Shown here: positions 6,343-10,644 of the stretch, in pieces
Layout of the letters: each line of letters starts with the position of its first letter
Position numbering within the stretch: the stretch's first letter is position 1
Source: Chloroflexota bacterium
Lineage (GTDB): Bacteria; Chloroflexota; Dehalococcoidia; Lucifugimonadales; CATQGZ01
Direction: 5' to 3'
Length of the DNA: 10,644 nucleotides
Assembly (NCBI GenBank): GCA_027624995.1
Contig: JAQBTI010000058.1
Span: forward strand, 1 to 10,644
Program-made: the position numbers and the translations under genes
Notes under the pieces: generated by a model
What the model saw: the letters and a program-made list of their open reading frames with translations, nothing else
Told to the model about the DNA's origin: nothing
The model's database searches: none

Positions 6343-7854
6343 CTAATAGGGCACGCTTGCCTTGAACTCTTCGACCGCCGCCTTCAGTAGCCCGTTTAGC
6401 TCTTCGGTAATTGCCTTTGCTTCAGTGACACCGTCGAGGACCTCCGGATGGTTGGAGCCCATGAAGTCATGGAATGCCTTCTCGAAGGGGCCTATCTTCG
6501 GCAGCTCGACGTCGTCCAGGTAGCCGTTGACCAGTGCGAACAGGATCGAAGTCTGTTGCGCCATGGAGAGAGGCTGGTTCTGGCCCTGTTTGAGGACCTC
6601 GGTGGCCCGCTGGCCGCGTTCGAGCTGTGCCCTCGTCGCCGAGTCCAAGTCGTCTGTTCCGAACTGTGCGAAGGTGACAAGCTCCCGGTACTGAGCGAGG
6701 TCGAGACGGAGGGTCCCCGCTACCGTCCGGATAGCCTTGGTCTGGGCCGCGCCGCCTACTCGGGACACAGACAACCCCGCGTTGACGGCAGGCCGTATGC
6801 CCGAGTAGAAAAGCTCAGGCTCCAGATATATCTGCCCATCCGTGATCGAGATGACGTTGGTTGGTACGTAGGCCGAGACGTCGCCCGCCTGGGTCTCGAT
6901 TATCGGCAGCGCCGTCATCGAACCTCCACCGTGGGCATCGTCCAGCTTGGCCGCCCTCTCCAACAGCCGGCTATGCAGGTAGAACACGTCCCCGGGGTAT
7001 GCCTCGCGGCCTGGAGGGCGACGAAGCAGGAGGGACATTTGCCGGTACGCCCAGGCGTGTTTCGTGAGGTCGTCGTAAACGATCAGGGCGTCCTTACCCT
7101 GGAGCATGAAGTACTCGCCCATCGCGCACCCGGCATAGGGGGCGAGGTACTGGATCGCCGCAGTGTCCGCGGCGGTACCCGCCACCACAATGGTGTGCTC
7201 CATGGCCCCGTGCTCTTCAAGGATCGCGACGGATTGGGCCACCTTGCCTGCCTTCTGTCCGATAGCGACGTAGATGCAGGTCAGATTGCCGCCCCGCTGG
7301 TTGATGATCGCATCAATCGCGATCATCGACTTACCGGTGGAACGGTCGCCGATGATCAGCTCTCGCTGGCCACGCCCGACGGGGATCATGGCGTCGATGG
7401 CCTTGATGCCTGTCTGTACAGGCGTATCGACTGCTTTGCGGATGGAGACGTTCGGTGCGATCACCTCTACAGGCCTGAACTCACTGGTCTGTACCGGTCC
7501 TTTGCCGTCCAGCGGCTGTCCGAGGGAGTCCACGACGCGGCCGATTAGGGCTTCGCCCACCGGCACCTCGACTATGCGTCCGGTGCTTCGGACCTCGTTG
7601 CCCTCCATGACCGACCTTGGGTCGCCCAGAATGACAGCCCCTACGCCATCCTCCTCCAGGTTCAGAGCCATGCCCATGACGCCGCTCTCGAACTCGAGCA
7701 GCTCGCCATAGGCGACGCCAGATAGGCCGTGGATGCGCGCGATCCCATCTCCTGCCTCCACCACGACGCCGGAGCCCACCATGGTCAACTCTGCGCCGAA
7801 ATCCTGGATCTGGCGCTTTATCACAGAAGCTATGTCCTGTCCGCGTACTGTCAT
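6343..7854 (-). CDS. atpA: F1Fo ATP synthase alpha subunit
   Basis: The non-catalytic nucleotide-binding F1 subunit, which also lends an arginine finger to the catalytic sites. 503 residues, full length. Seen: an N-terminal helix that binds delta, the beta barrel around 25-95, the P-loop GDRSTGKS (169-176), the Walker B strand ALIVYDD (256-262), RRPPGREAYPGDVFYLHSRL (278-297), and the signature PAVNAGLSVS (355-364) followed by R365, the arginine finger. The P-loop is unusual: Ser replaces the common Gln of GDRQTGKT, and the last position is Ser, not Thr. AAGGATG lies just before the ATG at 7854. The gap after atpH is 51 bases. Confidence 0.98.
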   Translation of the reverse strand: MTVRGQDIASVIKRQIQDFGAELTMVGSGVVVEAGDGIARIHGLSGVAYGELLEFESGVMGMALNLEEDGVGAVILGDPRSVMEGNEVRSTGRIVEVPVGEALIGRVVDSLGQPLDGKGPVQTSEFRPVEVIAPNVSIRKAVDTPVQTGIKAIDAMIPVGRGQRELIIGDRSTGKSMIAIDAIINQRGGNLTCIYVAIGQKAGKVAQSVAILEEHGAMEHTIVVAGTAADTAAIQYLAPYAGCAMGEYFMLQGKDALIVYDDLTKHAWAYRQMSLLLRRPPGREAYPGDVFYLHSRLLERAAKLDDAHGGGSMTALPIIETQAGDVSAYVPTNVISITDGQIYLEPELFYSGIRPAVNAGLSVSRVGGAAQTKAIRTVAGTLRLDLAQYRELVTFAQFGTDDLDSATRAQLERGQRATEVLKQGQNQPLSMAQQTSILFALVNGYLDDVELPKIGPFEKAFHDFMGSNHPEVLDGVTEAKAITEELNGLLKAAVEEFKASVPY

Positions 7855-7905
7855 CTCTACATCCTTGCCGGCTGAGGTTTTTCTCCTGCCGTCGTTACTG
7901 CTTGT

Positions 7906-8436
7906 CTATGCCAGGCTCTTTCGCATCTGTTGGAGCCTTGTCCTGGTGCTGCCGTCGATCACTCGGTCGCCTATTCGGGCTATCAGCCCCCCCAGGATCT
8001 CCGGCTCGACGCTGTCCGTTACCGTCACGTCCTTGCCGGCGATCCCTCTGAGCAAACTCGATATCTCGTCCAGTTGCTTCTGGTCGAGCTGAACGGCCGT
8101 TACAACCTCGGCCCGCTCGACTCCTCTATGTGAGTCCACAAACTGCTGGTACTCCTCCGCGACATTGGGCAGCAGAGAGGCGATTCCGCGGGACGCTAGA
8201 ACCAGCAACAGGTTGACTGCCATCGGGCCAATGGCGTCTCCCAGAGCGCCTCTCACTAGGTCAGTCTTGCGTTCGATCGAGACCTGGGGAGCATCGACGA
8301 AGTCGGCGAACTCCTGGCTTCCCATCTCGCGTACCAGGCCTGCCAGGTCTTCGAGCCAGCCGTCGAGCTCATCGCTCTCCAGCGCTATCTCGAAGACAGC
8401 CTGTGCGTATCGTTTTGCGGAGGCCTTACTTGGCAT
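7906..8436 (-). CDS. atpH: F1Fo ATP synthase delta subunit
   Basis: Peripheral-stalk protein joining the alpha N-termini on top of F1 to the b subunits. 176 residues, typical. Seen: the N-terminal helical domain starting with SAKRYAQAVFEIA (6-18), a central helix bundle with NLLLVLASRG (75-84), and the C-terminal conserved segment VTVTDSVEPEILGGLIARIG (137-156) followed by DRVIDGS (157-163). It starts 18 bases after the atpF stop, with a weak ribosome site (CGAAGA), which suggests translational coupling. Confidence 0.95.
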   Translation of the reverse strand: MPSKASAKRYAQAVFEIALESDELDGWLEDLAGLVREMGSQEFADFVDAPQVSIERKTDLVRGALGDAIGPMAVNLLLVLASRGIASLLPNVAEEYQQFVDSHRGVERAEVVTAVQLDQKQLDEISSLLRGIAGKDVTVTDSVEPEILGGLIARIGDRVIDGSTRTRLQQMRKSLA

Positions 8437-8454
8437 TATCGATCTTCGGTGTAC

Positions 8455-8958
8455 TTACCCTTCTTTGAGTCGAGAGCCCTCGTCTAGGACCTCTGAGATC
8501 AGCTCTCGGTGCGCTTCTTCGTTTAGGGACCTCTTCACGACGCGCTCGGCCGCCGTGATCGCAAGGCTGGCGAACTCCCTCCGGAGCCCCTCGATAGAGG
8601 CATCTCGCTCGCGCTGGATGTTCACTTCGGCACGGGCCCTCTCGGCCTCGATCTCCGCGCGGGCCTTGGTCACCTCCTCCTCCCTGAACCGGTCGGCCAC
8701 CTGTCTCGCCTGCGTAATTAGCTGCTGTCCCTCTGCGCGCGCGGCTTCGATCTGCTTCTGCATCTCTTCATGAGAACGCGCAGACTCCACCTTAACGCGC
8801 TCCGCCGTCTCGAGGCTTTCGCGGATCCGCTCTGACCGCTGGTCCATGAGCCGTAGTATCGGTTTGAACAGCAGCTTGTAGAGCACCGCGAAGAGAATGA
8901 CGAAGCTGACCAGTTGTGTGACCAGCCCTGCAACATTGATTCCCAGTGCTTCAAACAT
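8455..8958 (-). CDS. atpF: F1Fo ATP synthase b subunit
   Basis: Peripheral-stalk subunit: a single membrane helix followed by a long dimeric coiled coil that holds F1 against subunit a. From the ATG at 8958 it is 167 residues, the normal size. Seen: a membrane span from about 10 to 32 (GLVTQLVSFVILFAVLYKLL), then LFKPILRLMDQRSERIRESL (30-49) and a heavily charged Arg/Glu/Ala coiled coil to about 145, ending in the delta-binding helix. A longer version from the ATG at 9027 would add 23 residues (Trp- and Arg-rich), but the family begins right before the membrane helix. Both starts have imperfect ribosome sites (AAGG two bases before 8958), so the start is the main uncertainty. Only one b-type gene is present, not a b/b' pair. 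Confidence 0.92.
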   Translation of the reverse strand: MFEALGINVAGLVTQLVSFVILFAVLYKLLFKPILRLMDQRSERIRESLETAERVKVESARSHEEMQKQIEAARAEGQQLITQARQVADRFREEEVTKARAEIEAERARAEVNIQRERDASIEGLRREFASLAITAAERVVKRSLNEEAHRELISEVLDEGSRLKEG

Positions 8959-9092
8959 GACCTTCAACCACCATTTCCCGAATCCGTCCGGTTGGACGCT
9001 CAGCCGCCACGGTCTTAGCCAGAGCATTTTGCCGCTCTGAGCGAAGCGAAGAGTCTGGAGGCGTGGGACCCAGCCTCATCCCTGCCAACCTA

Positions 9093-9106
9093 CCTCGTGC
9101 CCGAGG
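9093..9106 (-). other. Small hairpin just downstream of atpE
   Basis: CCTCG-N4-CGAGG lies about 17 bases after the atpE stop, with a bulged stem (GGC-g-AAG / CTT-GCC) directly before it. No T-tract follows, so it is not a normal terminator. It could stabilise or mark the 3' end of an atpE-rich transcript; this is inference. Confidence 0.35.
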
Positions 9107-9123
9107 CAAGCGCCTTCGCCAGC

Positions 9124-9351
9124 CTAGGCGAACTTGATTATGATCGCAACGACCAGAGCGTAGATGGCAATGGCTTCGGCGAACGCTATCGCCAGGATCA
9201 TGTTCTGCTGGATAGGGCCGGCGGCCTCGGGATTGCGGCCTAGGGCCTCCATTGCCTTGTACGCGAGAAGCCCGATACCCAGCCCTGGGCCCAGGGACCC
9301 CAGCCCGATGGCCAGCCCCGCTGCGATGTCTGCTATGTCTCCTGTAATCAT
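9124..9351 (-). CDS. atpE: F1Fo ATP synthase c subunit (H+-type ring)
   Basis: Forms the rotating membrane ring that carries the ions. 75 residues, a normal helical hairpin. Seen: a first helix with the Gly-rich run AAGLAIGLGSLGPGLGIG (10-27), the polar loop GRNPEA (38-43) that touches gamma and epsilon, and a second helix with the essential carboxylate E59 in AFAEAIAIY (56-64). Known Na+-type rings have Gln in the first helix and Ser/Thr after the Glu. Here the aligned positions are Ile and Ala-Ile, so proton coupling is inferred. A strong AAGGAG six bases before the ATG at 9351 suits the need for many copies per complex. It is followed by the longest gap in the operon, 165 bases to atpF. 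Confidence 0.97.
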   Translation of the reverse strand: MITGDIADIAAGLAIGLGSLGPGLGIGLLAYKAMEALGRNPEAAGPIQQNMILAIAFAEAIAIYALVVAIIIKFA

Positions 9352-9404
9352 CCGTGTCTCCTTCCGTGAGTTGTTGCCCTAGGTCCCGCGTGAAAACGCG
9401 GGCC

Positions 9405-10454
9405 TCAATGATTGGTCTCGTGCGTGGCGGTTGCCAGAGAAGCGAACACCAGAGTCAGCAGGGAGAAGATGAAGGCCTGGATCAGGCCGACGAACAGCTC
9501 CAGCCCCAGGAACGGGATGATTCCGATCAGAGGCAGCAGGAACGCCATCGCGATCAGGAGGACCTCACCGGCGAAGATATTTCCGAAGAGACGGAAAGTG
9601 AAGCTTATCAGCCGCGCAACCTCGCTGACAGCCTCCAAGATGCCGACGAAGAGAGCGATTGGACCGCCCTTGAAATCCAAGAACTTCCCGATGTGCCCGA
9701 ACCCCAATGTGGCAAACGCCCAGAAGTGGACTGCGAACATCGCAACTATGGCGATGGCCAGAGTAGTGTTGACGTCGGTGTTGGCGCTTCTCAGAAACGG
9801 CACCAGCAAGCCGGCCTGCTTGCCGTCCCCGACCCCGTGCTCCTCGAACTCGGCGGCCGTGATCGTCTCATCCATCGAGCCCGGCAGAGCGAGCGCTAGG
9901 AAGCCCTTCCCGTCGAATATCTGTAGGTGGACCCCCGTGAGGTCGATCTCGGCGCCGGCTTTTTCTTCAGCGTGGTGAATGACGTCTTCAGGCGTCTCGA
10001 TCCTGCCGATGGTGCCAAAACCCGGAAGTATGCCAAGCCAGTTGGCCGTCACGATAAAGAGGAAGATGGTCAAAGCGAGCGGGAGAAATCGGCGTCCTCT
10101 TTCCGGCCCAGCGATGCTGGTGGCCAGGTCGGAGAAGAACTCGATCAAGGCCTCAAAGACGTTCTGAAGGCCGGTCGGGACCTCGGTCATGCGTCGCGTG
10201 GCCAAAAACGCCAAGACGATGATCGCCAGTACGGTGATCCATGTCGTCACCATCGTGTTCGTCAGCTCGAAGCCGGGGAAGAGCTCATCCTCGAGGACTG
10301 GCTCCGCGGGAAGCTGAATGTGGGCTATCGGCGACCCGAGAAAACCGCCGCCGAACTCGTTGCCCAGTGCGCCGCCAGCTATGCTCAGTACGAAGGTGCC
10401 AAGAACGAGAATCAGGATGGTCAGAGCCTTGGGGCTCCGGAAGAGCTTGGACAC
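9405..10454 (-). CDS. atpB: F1Fo ATP synthase a subunit with enlarged soluble insert
   Basis: The stator membrane subunit providing the two half-channels for protons. 349 residues, against about 270 in E. coli. Seen: a first hydrophobic stretch at 11-31, an outer loop, a membrane span near 66-86, another ending in NWLGILPGFG (138-147), the conserved LLVPFLRSANTDVNTTLA (216-233), and the signature SFTFRLFGNI (284-293) with the essential stator Arg at 288. C-terminal membrane helices follow, with His at 345 and 349. Between residues 148 and 215 there is an acidic, His-containing soluble insert where short forms have only a few residues. The start is GTG at 10454, preceded by GGGAGG four bases away. 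It overlaps the stop of the upstream gene by one base (TAGTG), so translation is probably coupled. Confidence 0.96.
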   Translation of the reverse strand: MSKLFRSPKALTILILVLGTFVLSIAGGALGNEFGGGFLGSPIAHIQLPAEPVLEDELFPGFELTNTMVTTWITVLAIIVLAFLATRRMTEVPTGLQNVFEALIEFFSDLATSIAGPERGRRFLPLALTIFLFIVTANWLGILPGFGTIGRIETPEDVIHHAEEKAGAEIDLTGVHLQIFDGKGFLALALPGSMDETITAAEFEEHGVGDGKQAGLLVPFLRSANTDVNTTLAIAIVAMFAVHFWAFATLGFGHIGKFLDFKGGPIALFVGILEAVSEVARLISFTFRLFGNIFAGEVLLIAMAFLLPLIGIIPFLGLELFVGLIQAFIFSLLTLVFASLATATHETNH

Positions 10455-10644
10455 TACGCCTCCCGGTCGTTGCCTGGGTTTGAGGTGTCCGATAAGACTG
10501 CCATTAACATTCGGAACATCCCGATAATTGCCAGTGCGATTCCCAGACCTAACCCCAGAAGTGTGAAGACCGGATTGAGGTCTAGTTTGTCGTCAATCCA
10601 AAGGCCCAAAGCCGCGCCCCCACCTATACAGATAGCGACGTACC
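10454..10644 (-). CDS. atpZ: AtpZ/AtpI-family ATP synthase accessory membrane protein (5' end off window)
   Basis: An open frame from the right edge to the TAG at 10454 gives 62 residues of C-terminal sequence. Seen: a Gly-rich membrane helix end GGGAALGLWIDDKLDLNP (7-24) followed by a second hydrophobic helix (25-46) ending in MFRM, and then a polar tail. The GxxLGxWLDxxL...PxFxLxGxxxG pattern is that of the ATPase_gene1 family found at the head of atp operons, often annotated as a putative Ca2+/Mg2+ transporter or assembly factor. Its position directly before atpB, with a one-base overlap, fits. Whether the product is AtpZ or an AtpI-like protein cannot be decided from the fragment. The operon promoter must lie beyond the window. 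Confidence 0.75.
   Translation of the reverse strand, partial: YVAICIGGGAALGLWIDDKLDLNPVFTLLGLGLGIALAIIGMFRMLMAVLSDTSNPGNDREA

Noticed and set aside
6448..7548. A 366-codon plus-strand open frame
   Set aside because: Antisense to atpA. Long antisense frames are common in GC-rich coding DNA, and the product is a low-complexity mix with no motif.
3541..10644. Signs of horizontal transfer or disruption in the atp operon
   Set aside because: Gene order is canonical, all frames are intact, spacing is tight, and no repeats or mobile-element sequence were seen.

Overview
The window is a compact, GC-rich stretch of bacterial chromosome carrying central energy-metabolism genes. From right to left on the minus strand it holds an almost complete F1Fo ATP synthase operon in the order atpZ/I (5' end off the window), atpB, atpE, atpF, atpH, atpA, atpG, atpD, atpC. 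A plus-strand redox-sensing repressor gene, rex, then converges on atpC. Divergent from rex, on the minus strand, lie a citrate synthase gene and a 65-codon zinc-knuckle-like gene, closed by a strong intrinsic terminator. After the terminator comes a MidA/NDUFAF7-type SAM-dependent methyltransferase whose 3' end runs off the left edge. No mobile elements, RNA genes, CRISPR arrays or foreign-looking segments were seen.

The protein style suggests Chloroflexota (perhaps a Dehalococcoidia/SAR202-like lineage). The grounds are the long subunit a with a large soluble insert, the rex next to a full atp operon, and a small conserved-looking Cys/His protein after citrate synthase. This is inference from memory of the families and was not tested by search.

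Layout: 1-1096 methyltransferase (partial, minus); 1116-1149 terminator; 1192-1389 small Cys/His protein (minus); 1421-2560 citrate synthase (minus); 2561-2873 divergent control region; 2874-3518 rex (plus); 3541-10644 atp operon (minus). Gaps inside the atp operon are 12 to 51 bases, apart from a longer one between atpE and atpF. atpZ/I and atpB overlap by one base.

The functional theme is coherent. Rex senses NADH/NAD+, citrate synthase feeds the TCA cycle that makes NADH, and ATP synthase uses the proton gradient that NADH oxidation builds. The MidA relative is, by homology to NDUFAF7, possibly linked to complex I. The most interesting non-coding signal is the rex/citrate synthase intergenic region. 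It holds two recognisable promoters facing apart, a Rex-operator-like pseudo-palindrome between them, and a perfect 7-3-7 inverted repeat lying on the rex -10 element. Most of the window is ordinary. The remaining leads are the control region, the small gene, the subunit a insert and a few substitutions in otherwise conserved ATP synthase motifs.
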